NCBI RefSeq assembly: GCF_030296015.1
Contig: NZ_AP027368.1
Coordinates: 372,001 to 436,000 of the forward strand
From: Ferrimonas sp. YFM
GTDB lineage: Bacteria > Pseudomonadota > Gammaproteobacteria > Enterobacterales > Shewanellaceae
Length of the DNA: 64,000 bases
Reading direction: 5' to 3'
Made by a program: the position numbers and the translations under genes. The number at the start of each line of letters is the position of its first letter. Within the stretch, counting starts at the first letter, position 1. Below are positions 28,446-36,920 of this stretch, piece after piece. The notes below the pieces were generated by a model, which did no database searches, was not told where the DNA came from, and saw only the letters and a list, made by a program, of their open reading frames with translations.

Positions 28446-28805
28446 ATGGCCGAGGCTGCCGCCGCACCCACAGTCGCCGAACTGGTTGAGTTGTTAAATT
28501 ATCCGCGCAACAAGATGCGCGACAACATGGATGTGCGCTTCTGTCCTCACGCGGTATTCTATAATCCGGTGGATGAGAGATGCATCTATTGCCATCAGGG
28601 CATGGAGTGCAAGTGGCTGAATCATAACGACGAGCTGGTCGCTGTTGAGCGGAAATCCATGAAGGAGTTTCGCCGTGAGCTGACCCTGGCTTGTGATTAC
28701 GTTGAGGCTCAGCTGACCCCCGCCCACCTGTCTCGCCGCGCCTGCAGTTGCGACAACTGCAAATGGCTGGAGCGCGTGAGGGTGGTCCTGTCCAAAGAGT
28801 GGTAA
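28446..28805 (+). CDS. Small cysteine-rich cytoplasmic protein, unknown
   Basis: This 119-residue protein is not recognised. It has no signal peptide or transmembrane helix. Cysteines cluster in two places: FCPHAVFYNP...CIYCHQGMEC (about residues 33-60) and RACSCDNCKW (about 98-106). This suggests bound zinc or an iron-sulphur cluster. The start at 28446 follows GGGAGACAGAGAG; an upstream in-frame ATG at 28413 overlaps the likely promoter. The perfect FNR box upstream points to anaerobic induction. Confidence 0.65.
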   Translation: MAEAAAAPTVAELVELLNYPRNKMRDNMDVRFCPHAVFYNPVDERCIYCHQGMECKWLNHNDELVAVERKSMKEFRRELTLACDYVEAQLTPAHLSRRACSCDNCKWLERVRVVLSKEW

Positions 28806-28865
28806 TGACATTCTTCCGGTGAGCAGGTAAGGTGCCAAGCCTGGACAGAGCAGGATTGGCACTTT

Positions 28866-29519
28866 ATGGACGCATCATTCTGGCACGATAAGTGGGAAAA
28901 CCAGCTTATCGGCTTTCATCAGGACGAAATTAACCCCTTCCTTAAGTCCCACTGGTCGAGCATCGACCACCAAAGTGGGCGCATCTTCGTTCCCCTGTGC
29001 GGGAAATCTCTGGATATGATCTGGCTGGCGGAACACGGCGAAACCGTGGTGGGCTGTGAGCTCAGTGAACTGGCGGTCTCCAGTTTCTTCGACGAGCGCG
29101 GCCTGTCACCGCAGATCGACCCTCGCCCTCCCCTGAAACGCTTCAGTGCCGGCGCCTATGAGCTGTGGCAGGGCGACCTGTTCCAGCTGGACAGGGAGCA
29201 ACTGGCTCCGCTGAGCGCCTTCTACGACAGGGCGGCACTGATCGCCCTGCCCGAGGCGATGCGTGCCGACTATTGGCAGAAACTCGCCGACATGCTGGCC
29301 CCAGGCACCCAGGGGCTGCTGATCACCCTGGATTACCCTCAGCAGCAGCTGTCCGGCCCTCCGTTCTCCGTCAGCGAGCAGCAGGTTTTGGCGTTGAGTG
29401 ACGGGCTGTTCAAGGTCGAGTTGCTGGAGCGCATCGACGTGCTGGCGGACAACCCCAGGTTCCTCAACAAAGGGGTGGAACGACTGGATGAACTGGTGTT
29501 CCGCCTGACCCGGCTGTAG
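28866..29519 (+). CDS. tpm: Thiopurine S-methyltransferase
   Basis: This 217-residue SAM-dependent methyltransferase matches bacterial Tpm, known to methylate thiopurines and, in some species, selenium or tellurium oxyanions. The start MDASFWHDKWENQLIGFHQ is nearly diagnostic. RIFVPLCGKSLDM is the SAM-binding motif I, and the chain ends with the family pattern LNKGVERLDELVFRL. Its stop codon abuts that of the convergent lysO with no bases between, so there is no room for a dedicated terminator. Confidence 0.93.
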   Translation: MDASFWHDKWENQLIGFHQDEINPFLKSHWSSIDHQSGRIFVPLCGKSLDMIWLAEHGETVVGCELSELAVSSFFDERGLSPQIDPRPPLKRFSAGAYELWQGDLFQLDREQLAPLSAFYDRAALIALPEAMRADYWQKLADMLAPGTQGLLITLDYPQQQLSGPPFSVSEQQVLALSDGLFKVELLERIDVLADNPRFLNKGVERLDELVFRLTRL

Positions 29520-30422
29520 TTACCCGAGAGAGAGCAGGAAGGGGATCAGGATCGGGGTGGCCAGGCTCAGCAAAAAGCCGGAGACAATGGCCACCGGCAC
29601 CACCTTGGGTCCCCCGGTCTGCTGCAGCACCGGCAGGGTGAAATCCATGGCGGTGGCGCCGCCGTAGCCGATGGCACCGGCGGGGGAGATCCGCATCAGG
29701 GCCGGGATCAGCACGATGGCGATCAGCTCCCGGCTGAGATCCGCCAGGAAGGCCACCGATCCCAGCACCGGCCCCAGGCCATCGGTGATCAGAATCCCGG
29801 ACAGGGAGTACCAGCCAAAGCCGGAGGCGAGAATCACCCCGTGCAGCAGCGGCAGGCCGTGAATTACCGCGGTCAGGGCGCCGGCGGCCAGGGAGGTGAC
29901 GGCGACCAGGGCGGCGATGGCCAGTCCCCTGGGGTTGAGTAGGATGCTGCGCAGTCCCAGGTTGGAGCCTCTGAGCTGGATGCCGATGAGCGCCAGTAGC
30001 ACCATCAGGGCGCCATTAGCGGTCTGTTCAATCAGGCTGTGGGGCAGGGTCACCACCAGCCCCACCAGCACCCCGCCGGCCACCACCAGCGCCAGCTTCA
30101 GCGATTCCATCACCAGCTTGCCCAGGGGCTGCTTACTCTCCCCCAGATCCAGCGCCAGGGGCCAGCGCTTGTCCACCAGGGGCAGGGCCGCCAGGTTCAG
30201 GCCCAGGGTCAGAACGATCAGGGTGGAAAGCAACAGCCCTATGGTGCCCAGCTCCGACGCCAGGTTGTCCACCTGGGCCAGAGAGAGGCCCATCAGGGCC
30301 AGGATCAGATAGACGATGCCACTGAGTATCCGGTCGATGCGCGCCAGCAGGCTGCGACTCTTTATCGGCACCAGATAGCCGCCGAACAGCGGCAGAAGAA
30401 TGATCAAAGATTCCAGGGACAT
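29520..30422 (-). CDS. lysO: Lysine exporter LysO (YbjE/DUF340)
   Basis: This 300-residue inner-membrane protein has about eight to ten hydrophobic helices. SGFGWYSLSGILITDGLGP and the FLADLSRELIAI segment are characteristic of LysO, which exports L-lysine and toxic analogues such as thialysine in E. coli. GGATAMDFTLPVLQ near the C-terminus is also conserved. The gene is convergent with tpm, with no intervening bases. Confidence 0.88.
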   Translation of the reverse strand: MSLESLIILLPLFGGYLVPIKSRSLLARIDRILSGIVYLILALMGLSLAQVDNLASELGTIGLLLSTLIVLTLGLNLAALPLVDKRWPLALDLGESKQPLGKLVMESLKLALVVAGGVLVGLVVTLPHSLIEQTANGALMVLLALIGIQLRGSNLGLRSILLNPRGLAIAALVAVTSLAAGALTAVIHGLPLLHGVILASGFGWYSLSGILITDGLGPVLGSVAFLADLSRELIAIVLIPALMRISPAGAIGYGGATAMDFTLPVLQQTGGPKVVPVAIVSGFLLSLATPILIPFLLSLG

Positions 30423-30671
30423 CAGTACTAACCTCGGTTGGGGACACAGCAGGTTAGCAGGGCCGCTCCGGGTCTACAACTTCGACCCTCAGCCGAAGCA
30501 GGCGTGGTGCCACTAGTGGATGTTTTATAGGGCTCAATGAGTTAGCTCGCTGCCTCATCCCATTGACGCCCTCCCTGCCGCCGAAGGTGTCGAAAAATTG
30601 CCGCCTGGAGAGGAATCAGGCGGTTTCGTGTATACTGTGCGCTTCGAATTTTTTGGGTTGGAGTATCACCT
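30423..30671. promoter_or_regulatory. Divergent lysO / helicase promoter region
   Basis: This 249-bp gap holds both promoters. A hairpin, CCGCCTG (30601-30607) with CAGGCGG (30617-30623), is followed by TATACT (30631-30636), a probable minus-10 for the helicase gene. The helicase ribosome site GGAG lies at about 30659. Confidence 0.45.
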
Positions 30672-31991
30672 TTGCAATTTTCTGAACTGGGTCTCGACAA
30701 GCGATTGGTTGAGCGCATGGATCACCAGGGCTTCCCGCAGGCCACTGACATTCAGCAGCAGGCCATTCCGGTCGCCATCGCCGGCAAGGACCTGCTGGCG
30801 TCCTCCAAGACGGGATCCGGTAAGACCCTGGCCTACCTGCTGCCTGCGGTTCAGAGAGTGATGAAGCAGAAGGCCCTGAGCAAGCGCGACCCACGGGTGG
30901 TGGTGCTGGCTCCCACCCGCGAACTGGCCAAGCAGGTCTACGGTCAACTGCGCAGCCTGATCTCCAACACCAGCATCAAGGGTGTGCTGATCCTCGGCGG
31001 CGAAGACTTCAACCAGCAGAGCAAAGACCTGGCGAAAGACCCCCATTTCGTCATCGCCACCCCGGGCCGCCTGGCGGATCACCTGGAGCACGGCCACCTC
31101 TACCTCAACGGCCTGGAACTGCTGATCCTGGATGAGGCGGATCGGATGCTGGATCTGGGCTTCGCCGATCAGCTCAACGCCATTCACAAGGCGGCGGATC
31201 ACCGTCGTCGTCAGACCCTGATGTTCTCCGCCACCCTGGACAGTGCGGTGGTCAGCGAGTTTGGCCAGGATCTGCTCAGTGCCCCGGCCCGGGTGCGCAT
31301 CGATGCCGAACAGCAGATGCACGCCAACATCCGCCACACCTTTATCCTGTCGGATCACCTGGACCACAAGCAGGCTCAGCTGATGAAGCTGCTTGAGGAG
31401 AAGCCGTTCAATCAGGCGATGCTGTTTACCGCCACCCGGGCAGACACCGACCGTCTGGCTCAACTGCTGGCGGAGCAGGGCTACACCACCCTGGCCCTGT
31501 CCGGGGATCTCAGCCAGTCGGCCCGCAACCGCATCATGGATGAGTTTGCCGCCGGCAAGGCGCAGATCCTGGTGACCACCGATCTGGCCAGCCGTGGCCT
31601 GGACATCAGCCAGGTGTCCATGGTGATCAACTTCGACCTGCCCAAGCACTCCGAAGAGTACATCCACCGCAGTGGCCGCACCGGCCGCGCCGGCGCCACC
31701 GGCGAAGCCTACTCCCTGGTGGGACCCAAGGACTGGAAGGCGGCGGAAGACTTGCAGCGCTTCCTGGGGCAGAGCCTGAGCTTCGAGGCCCTGGAGGGGA
31801 TGGAAGCCAAGTTCAAGGGGTTCAAGCCCAAGCCCAAGGCCAAGAGCGTCAGCAAGGGCGACAAGGGTGGCCCGAAGAAGGCGGCGCCGAAGAAGTCTGC
31901 CGCGCCCAAGAAGAAGCGCAAGACCGCCTTCGTGCTCAAGGACGCCGGCGAGCTGCCCTTCATTCCGAAGAAGCCCAGCTCAGAGGAATAA
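30672..31991 (+). CDS. DEAD-box ATP-dependent RNA helicase (SrmB/RhlE-like)
   Basis: This 439-residue helicase has all the standard motifs: the Q motif FPQATDIQQQAIP, Walker A SSKTGSGKT, PTRELA, DEAD in LILDEADRMLDLGF, SAT in MFSATL, and HRSGRTGRAG in the second lobe. From about residue 370 the tail is Lys- and Pro-rich (KPKAKSVSKGDKGGPKKAAP), as in ribosome-assembly helicases. The start codon is TTG at 30672; it fits the family start MQFSELGLD and follows GGAG at a normal distance. The exact paralogue name is uncertain. Confidence 0.9.
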   Translation: MQFSELGLDKRLVERMDHQGFPQATDIQQQAIPVAIAGKDLLASSKTGSGKTLAYLLPAVQRVMKQKALSKRDPRVVVLAPTRELAKQVYGQLRSLISNTSIKGVLILGGEDFNQQSKDLAKDPHFVIATPGRLADHLEHGHLYLNGLELLILDEADRMLDLGFADQLNAIHKAADHRRRQTLMFSATLDSAVVSEFGQDLLSAPARVRIDAEQQMHANIRHTFILSDHLDHKQAQLMKLLEEKPFNQAMLFTATRADTDRLAQLLAEQGYTTLALSGDLSQSARNRIMDEFAAGKAQILVTTDLASRGLDISQVSMVINFDLPKHSEEYIHRSGRTGRAGATGEAYSLVGPKDWKAAEDLQRFLGQSLSFEALEGMEAKFKGFKPKPKAKSVSKGDKGGPKKAAPKKSAAPKKKRKTAFVLKDAGELPFIPKKPSSEE

Positions 31992-32018
31992 AAAAACGCG
32001 CCGAAAGGCGCGTTTTTC
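31992..32018. terminator. Bidirectional terminator (helicase / rraB-like)
   Basis: AACGCGCC-GAAA-GGCGCGTT with an A run before and TTTTT after can end both convergent genes. Confidence 0.9.
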
Positions 32019-32039
32019 TTATGGCAGGCGAACTGTCTG

Positions 32040-32396
32040 TTACTCCAGGCCGTCGTCGACGTCGTCGTCCTCAGGCTCCAGCATGCCCCAGCCGTCGCTC
32101 TTGCCCTTGTACTTCTTACACAGGGCGGTCAGGGTCTTCTCAATTTCGCAGATGGGGCCATGCTCGGGCACCATCTCGGTTACCAGGCGCAGCTCCCACT
32201 CCTTGGCGGCCTCATTGTAGTTCAGGTAGAGGCCACAGCCCGGGTACTCCTTCTGCACCCGCTCGGCCGCCTTGCGGCCCTGCTCCTCGTCGGCAAACAG
32301 CACGTAGAAGTCCAGCATATAGGGCTGGCTCAGATCGATGCCTTCGCCCTGCATCAGTTCCAGCAGTTCGCCGGTGGGATCGGAGGGAAATGTCAT
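32040..32396 (-). CDS. RraB-family protein (regulator of ribonuclease E activity B)
   Basis: The 118-residue acidic protein resembles RraB, which binds RNase E and modulates its activity. The best evidence is the C-terminal LCKKYKGKSDGWGMLEPED followed by an acidic tail, matching the DGWG and acidic end of E. coli RraB, and the LDFYVLFADEEQGRKAAERV segment. It lacks the long N-terminal part of the E. coli protein, so assignment is to the family only. It is 15 bp downstream of the S4-domain gene and convergent with a helicase gene, an RNA-metabolism setting. Confidence 0.7.
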   Translation of the reverse strand: MTFPSDPTGELLELMQGEGIDLSQPYMLDFYVLFADEEQGRKAAERVQKEYPGCGLYLNYNEAAKEWELRLVTEMVPEHGPICEIEKTLTALCKKYKGKSDGWGMLEPEDDDVDDGLE

Positions 32397-32411
32397 GGGT
32401 TCTCTCTTTGG

Positions 32412-32708
32412 TTAAAACTCGATGGAGGGGCGGGCCCGCTTCTTGGGGGCACTGCTCTTGGCCTGGGCCTTGGGTTTGGCGCCCTCCTGGGGCGGAGCGA
32501 TGGTGACCGTCTCGCCATTGAAGCTGACCCGGTCGCCGGCCACCAGTTTGCGCCGTTTGCGGGTTTCCAGCTCGTCGTTCACCTCGACCATGCCTTCGCT
32601 GATCACCAGCTTGGCATCGCTGCCGGAACCGACCCAGCCCTGAACCTTCAGCACTTTATACAGCTCGACGAAATCACACCCCGGCATCAGGGGCAGTTGC
32701 TCACTCAT
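32412..32708 (-). CDS. S4-domain RNA-binding protein (YbcJ-like)
   Basis: This 98-residue protein has an S4 RNA-binding fold over residues 8-70 (ELYKVLKVQGWVGSGSDAK, GMVEVNDELETRKRRKL), matching E. coli YbcJ closely. A Lys/Ala/Pro-rich tail (about 72-98) is an addition absent from YbcJ. The start at 32708 gives MSEQLPLMPGCDFVEL; longer frames run into noncoding sequence. It is probably cotranscribed with the rraB-like gene. Confidence 0.85.
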   Translation of the reverse strand: MSEQLPLMPGCDFVELYKVLKVQGWVGSGSDAKLVISEGMVEVNDELETRKRRKLVAGDRVSFNGETVTIAPPQEGAKPKAQAKSSAPKKRARPSIEF

Positions 32709-32814
32709 CAGTCTCTGTCCTGTTAAATCAACGGCGATAGTATAGCGGTAATCGTTGGGGAAGCGGGAGCGGGAAGAAAGGAAAAAAGGTGCAGACTGGG
32801 GTTGTGCTGCACCC

Positions 32815-33234
32815 TTAAGGTAAAACATTCTCTTTTGCCAGCTGCTGCTCTATCAGCTTTGGCTTGTTGCCATAGATCAAGGTGTCGCCAATGAGGAGGA
32901 TGGGTACGCTGTCACAACCCAGGGGTACGTGTCCTTCGAACCAGTTTGAGCTGGCCGCCAGATCACGCTCCTCAAAATTCACCGCCCGGTTTGCAAGAAG
33001 TGAGTGGATCTCCCTGCTTGCTGGACACCAGCTGGCGTTATAGATAACCACCTGGGCCTTGCTGTCTCCGGAATAGGCCGAGAAGTCTCCTTGAAACAGA
33101 GCGGGGGGATGAGTCAGGCTCTCCAGGGCGACCACCAGCACCAGTGCCGAAAACGGCAAAAGCAACAGTTGAGCCACATTGGTCAGCAAGGGCCAGAGAG
33201 AGGAGTTGGCTTGCTGGTCCCGGAGCGTCGACAT
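32815..33234 (-). CDS. Membrane-anchored glutaredoxin/thioredoxin-like protein
   Basis: The 139-residue protein has one transmembrane helix (about residues 15-38), then a glutaredoxin-like domain. QVVIYNASWCPAS gives a monothiol-style CPAS active site, with a conserved cis-Pro region CDSVPILLIGD and the end GNKPKLIEQQL. By topology the domain could face either side. The start has GGGAGG seven bases upstream. It lies between fis and the S4 gene with large gaps and is probably transcribed alone. The partner is unknown. Confidence 0.7.
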   Translation of the reverse strand: MSTLRDQQANSSLWPLLTNVAQLLLLPFSALVLVVALESLTHPPALFQGDFSAYSGDSKAQVVIYNASWCPASREIHSLLANRAVNFEERDLAASSNWFEGHVPLGCDSVPILLIGDTLIYGNKPKLIEQQLAKENVLP

Positions 33235-33526
33235 GACGTACCTCCCGCAGGGATATCAGGAACTGTCCGTTGGGCAGCAAAAAAAGGGGAGAGGTTGTCT
33301 GGACCTATCACTCCCTTGACTGCTGCCCAGACGCCTACAGAATACCGATGGCACCGGGTGGCCGACAGTGGCGACTACCGTCCCTTCGTGTGAGAGATCA
33401 GCCATTTACAATGTAAAGCATTCGCCGAGTTGGCGAAAAAACAGTTCAGGCCGGGGGCGCTGCGCCTGCCAATGTCCGGGAGAATGGAGAGTGCGGGGGT
33501 ACTTTTTGGGGGACATAGAACGAAAA
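33235..33526. other. Intergenic region upstream of the glutaredoxin-like gene
   Basis: About 290 bp with no convincing gene. It contains the promoter of the minus-strand glutaredoxin-like gene and a perfect palindrome, TTTACAATGTAAA (33405-33417), which may be an operator. An inverted repeat TTCGCC/GGCGAA lies just after it. The regulator is not identifiable. Confidence 0.4.
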
Positions 33527-33555
33527 AAACCCTTAGCTCAGAGAGCTAAGGGTTT
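33523..33555 (-). terminator. fis terminator
   Basis: AAACCCTTAGCTC (33527-33539), a 3-base loop and GAGCTAAGGGTTT (33543-33555) form a long stem. Read on the minus strand it is followed by a T run (A run at 33523-33529), which ends the dusB-fis transcript. Confidence 0.9.
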
Positions 33556-33582
33556 GAATTTTAAAACTTTAGAGCAGAGCTC

Positions 33583-33888
33583 TTAGTTCATGCCGTACTT
33601 CTTCAGCTTCTTGCGCAGAGTACCGCGGTTGATGCCCATGATGTTGGCAGCACGGGTCTGGTTACCACGGGTGTACTGCATGATGATGTCCAGCAGGGGC
33701 TGTTCCACTTCGCACAGGACCATCTCGTACACTTCAGAAGCTTCCTGGCCGTCCAGCTGAGCAAAGTAGTTACTTACGGCGCGCTTCACGGAGTCGCGTA
33801 ACAGCTGAGGCTTCACGGTGCCGTTAGGGGTTTCGATCTGGCCTACGGTCAGTTGTGCTTCTGGATGGGAGTTCTGCTGATCAAACAT
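33583..33888 (-). CDS. fis: DNA-binding protein Fis
   Basis: Fis is the nucleoid-associated protein that activates rRNA promoters and shapes DNA during recombination. The 101-residue product (E. coli 98) has the C-terminal helix-turn-helix [20 protein letters not shown] and ends KKYGMN as usual. It lies 24 bp downstream of dusB, the standard gammaproteobacterial operon, and ends at a strong terminator. Confidence 0.97.
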   Translation of the reverse strand: MFDQQNSHPEAQLTVGQIETPNGTVKPQLLRDSVKRAVSNYFAQLDGQEASEVYEMVLCEVEQPLLDIIMQYTRGNQTRAANIMGINRGTLRKKLKKYGMN

Positions 33889-33912
33889 ACTGCCTTGCTC
33901 TTAATTAAATTG

Positions 33913-34872
33913 TTAAACCTGGTCAAAATAGCGCGTCAACGCTTCGAGTTGCGCTGTGGCACTTTCCAAACGATTAAACTCGCGTCGTACCGAATCCTGC
34001 TGCTGGTGCGTCAGGTACCAACCCACATGTTTCCGAGCGATGCGAAGACCACGCTCTTCGCCGTAGAAACGGTGCAGGGTGTCCAGGTGCTCCAGCATGA
34101 TGCCCCGAATCTCTTCCTGGCTCGGGGCCGCTAGCTTGGTGCCGGTACGAAGAAAGTGCTCAATTTCCCGAAACAGCCATGGCTGTCCCTGGGCGGCTCG
34201 ACCAATCATGATCGCATCCGCCTGGGTAACCTCCAGGACATGACGCGCTTTCTCTGGGCTGTCGATATCCCCATTGGCGACAACCGGGATGGACACCGAC
34301 TGCTTGATGGCAGCAATGGTGTCGTATTCCGCCTCACCCTTGTACATGCACTGCCGGGTACGGCCATGCACGGCGAGGGAGGCGATCCCATGTTGTTCGG
34401 CAATCTGGGCAATCTCGATGCCGTTTCGATGCTCTGGATCCCAACCGGTGCGGATCTTCAGGGTGACCGGTACGTCCACGGCGTTGACCACCGCGTCCAG
34501 TATCTGCTTCACCCGGTCCGGTTCCCGCATCAGCGCGGACCCAGCCATCTTCTTATTCACTTTTTTTGCCGGACAGCCCATGTTGATGTCGATGATCTGG
34601 GCACCACGCTCCACATTGAAGCGCGCCGCCTGGGCCATTAACTCGGGCTCAGCGCCGGCGATCTGTACTGAACGAATTCCGTCTTCACCACCGTGGTCCA
34701 TCCGCGAACGGGACTTGTCCGAATCCCAGACTTTGGGATTGGAAGACAACATCTCAGACACGGCTAAACCAGCGCCTAATCGGCGACACAGTGTGCGGAA
34801 GGGGAGATCCGTTACCCCGGCCATGGGAGCCACGATCAGCCGGTTTTCCAGTTGATAGGGTCCTATGCGCAT
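33913..34872 (-). CDS. dusB: tRNA-dihydrouridine synthase B
   Basis: DusB is an FMN enzyme that reduces uridine to dihydrouridine in the tRNA D loop. The 319-residue protein (E. coli 321) begins [20 protein letters not shown]. It has the active-site segment [20 protein letters not shown] with the catalytic Cys, and [14 protein letters not shown] in the FMN-binding barrel. It is the first gene of the dusB-fis operon. Confidence 0.96.
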   Translation of the reverse strand: MRIGPYQLENRLIVAPMAGVTDLPFRTLCRRLGAGLAVSEMLSSNPKVWDSDKSRSRMDHGGEDGIRSVQIAGAEPELMAQAARFNVERGAQIIDINMGCPAKKVNKKMAGSALMREPDRVKQILDAVVNAVDVPVTLKIRTGWDPEHRNGIEIAQIAEQHGIASLAVHGRTRQCMYKGEAEYDTIAAIKQSVSIPVVANGDIDSPEKARHVLEVTQADAIMIGRAAQGQPWLFREIEHFLRTGTKLAAPSQEEIRGIMLEHLDTLHRFYGEERGLRIARKHVGWYLTHQQQDSVRREFNRLESATAQLEALTRYFDQV

Positions 34873-35069
34873 GATGACAAATCTCCTCGTACGTTCACGA
34901 GGGAGCGCATATTACTCTTTTTTGTCAGTGGTGGGAAGGTCAATAAATGTACGAGAAGCAACTTTTTTTGCTTGACATTATTGGAGTTATTTCAATGAGG
35001 GCAGGGGGGTCAAAGTGAGTGGGTACTCACATACCCGACCACCCCTGAAATCGTTCGTTTTTTGAACGT
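34873..35069. promoter_or_regulatory. dusB-fis promoter region
   Basis: A 197-bp gap between prmA and dusB, both on the minus strand. It should hold the growth-rate-controlled dusB-fis promoter and any prmA terminator. A weak inverted repeat, CGTTC/GAACG at about 35053-35067 with an A/T loop, lies just after the prmA stop. No clear promoter elements were fixed. Confidence 0.35.
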
Positions 35070-35954
35070 TTACTTGCGTTTGCCGCTGATGCGACACCAA
35101 TCTTCCATTACGGCGGTGTCGTCCAGCTCGAACCATTGGCTGTAAATTTTGCGAAGTTCGTCATTCTGTTCCTGCAGCAGGCCGGACAGCGCCAGGCGTC
35201 CGCCGGGCTTCACCAGGCCGGCGATCAGCGGCGCCAGTTCCCGCAGCGGGCCGGCCAGGATGTTGGCCACCAGCACGTCCGCCTGCAGGTTCTCAGGCTG
35301 GTTCTTGGGCAGGTAGAGGTCGAAGCGGCTCTCTTCGATGCCGTTGCGGCCGGCGTTGTCGCGGCTGGCGGTTAGGGCCTGGGGATCGATGTCGATGCCG
35401 ATGCAGTGTTGGGCGCCCAGCTTGAGGGCCGCCACCGCCAGGATGCCGGAGCCACAGCCGAAGTCGATCACCTGCTTGTCGGACATCTCCAGGCCATCGA
35501 GCCATTGCAGGCACAGGGCGGTGGTGGGGTGGGTGCCGGTGCCGAAGGCCAGGCCGGGATCCAGCAGCACATTGACCGCCTCCGGCTCAGGGGCTTCGTG
35601 CCAGCTCGGGCAGATCCACAGCCTCTTGCCGAACTGCATCGGCTTGAAGTTGTCCATCCACTCCCGCTCCCAGTCCTTGTCCTCCAGGGCTTCCACCTTG
35701 TGGGTGAACTCCGGGCCCAGTTCAGGTTGCGCTTCCAGCTCGGTCACCACCGCCTTCATGTCGGTGATGGCGTCATACAGGCCGATTACGTCGGTGTCGC
35801 CCCACAGTCGGGTCTCTCCAGGCAGGGGTTCAAACACCGGGGTGTCTTTGGCATCGACGAAGGTCACGGAGACGGCGCCGGTTTCGGTCAGGTGGTCGCC
35901 GATGGTCTCGGCCAGCTCACCATTGGTGTTAATGCGGATCTGAATCCAGGGCAT
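35070..35954 (-). CDS. prmA: Ribosomal protein L11 methyltransferase PrmA
   Basis: PrmA trimethylates ribosomal protein L11 using SAM. The 294 residues (E. coli 293) start [10 protein letters not shown]. The N-terminal substrate-recognition domain is followed by [20 protein letters not shown] and the SAM loop [23 protein letters not shown]-like catalysis is not expected here; VANILAGPL fits the family. It lies upstream of dusB on the same strand, the usual neighbourhood. Confidence 0.96.
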   Translation of the reverse strand: MPWIQIRINTNGELAETIGDHLTETGAVSVTFVDAKDTPVFEPLPGETRLWGDTDVIGLYDAITDMKAVVTELEAQPELGPEFTHKVEALEDKDWEREWMDNFKPMQFGKRLWICPSWHEAPEPEAVNVLLDPGLAFGTGTHPTTALCLQWLDGLEMSDKQVIDFGCGSGILAVAALKLGAQHCIGIDIDPQALTASRDNAGRNGIEESRFDLYLPKNQPENLQADVLVANILAGPLRELAPLIAGLVKPGGRLALSGLLQEQNDELRKIYSQWFELDDTAVMEDWCRISGKRK

Positions 35955-36072
35955 AGTGCGCTCATAGTTAAGGAGGTTTGGTTGCCTCTATTGTATGCGA
36001 CAACGTCTGCGGCTGCATCAGGCGGATGACTGGGGCGGATCGCCGGCGGTATTTTGAACAGAGGTCAAATAG

Positions 36073-36088
36073 TGTGATTGATTTCACA
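36073..36088. promoter_or_regulatory. CRP site upstream of frdCAB
   Basis: TGTGATTGATTTCACA is a perfect match to the CRP half-sites TGTGA-N6-TCACA. It lies 122 bp before the frdC start and 34 bp upstream of an FNR-like site. Confidence 0.7.
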
Positions 36089-36106
36089 TGGGTGAAAATC
36101 CCAAGG

Positions 36107-36120
36107 GTGATCTTGATCAA
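36107..36120. promoter_or_regulatory. FNR-like site upstream of frdCAB
   Basis: GTGATCTTGATCAA matches TTGATNNNNATCAA at nine of ten fixed positions. Its position 90 bp before frdC suits anaerobic activation of a fumarate reductase operon. Confidence 0.6.
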
Positions 36121-36210
36121 TGACTGGTGTTTTGTCCCTTAACTAGGGGCGGGCGGAGCCGTATCGTTGATCTTCCTCTTCTAATCCCTACAACAATAAT
36201 AGGTTTATCT

Positions 36211-36909
36211 ATGACCCCTAATGGAGTAAGCGGTCGTACCGCAGCCAGGCTGGATCGATGGCAGGGGCTCTCCGGAGCCGCGCTGGCGATCTTCCTGCTG
36301 TTCCACCTGCACTTCGAATCCAGCATTCTGTTCGGCAAAGAGGCGTTCTACCGGGTGGTGCGGATCCTCGAAGCGGGCTTCCTGGATCCCCAAGGCCATG
36401 GCTTCCCCGCCCTGACCGTGCTCGTGGCCCTGACTCTGACCGTATTGCTGCTGATCCACGCCCTCACCGCCCTGCGCCGCTTCCCCCAGAAGTACCGTCA
36501 GTGGCAGGCCCTGAAACAGCAGGCCGGCATGAGCCTGCCGGACACCCGCCTGTGGCTGGTGCAACTGGCCAGTGGCTTCGCCCTGTTTTTCCTGGTGCCG
36601 GTACACCTGATTGGCATCCTGCTGGATCCCGCCGCCATCGGTCCCCACCAGTCCGCCTACCGCATCGTCGAGCAGGGCTTCGGCTGGCTGTACATGCTGC
36701 TGATGCCCCTGGTGGTGCTGCACGCGGTGATCGGCCTCTACCGCCTCAGCCTGAAATGGTTTGGCGACAAGGTCTCCCGCGCCAAGGCCCGTAAGCTGGC
36801 CCTGGGGGTCACTATCTGGCTGCTGGTGCTGGGCAGTGCCAGCCTGGTGGTATGGTTGGCCGTGGGCCAGAACCTGCCGGTTCCCCTGACTCCCTACAGC
36901 CCCAACTGA
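36211..36909 (+). CDS. frdC: Fumarate reductase cytochrome b subunit FrdC (dihaem type)
   Basis: FrdC anchors quinol:fumarate reductase in the membrane and passes electrons from menaquinol to FrdB. The 232 residues contain five hydrophobic helices, as in the Wolinella/epsilonproteobacterial dihaem anchor rather than the split FrdC-FrdD of E. coli. [19 protein letters not shown] carries a haem-ligand His and the conserved Glu; further His residues sit in helices 3 and 4 ([20 protein letters not shown]). The ATG at 36211 has only a weak AGG upstream. It is the first gene of frdCAB, 11 bp before frdA. Confidence 0.88.
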   Translation: MTPNGVSGRTAARLDRWQGLSGAALAIFLLFHLHFESSILFGKEAFYRVVRILEAGFLDPQGHGFPALTVLVALTLTVLLLIHALTALRRFPQKYRQWQALKQQAGMSLPDTRLWLVQLASGFALFFLVPVHLIGILLDPAAIGPHQSAYRIVEQGFGWLYMLLMPLVVLHAVIGLYRLSLKWFGDKVSRAKARKLALGVTIWLLVLGSASLVVWLAVGQNLPVPLTPYSPN

Positions 36910-36920
36910 GGATAACAACA

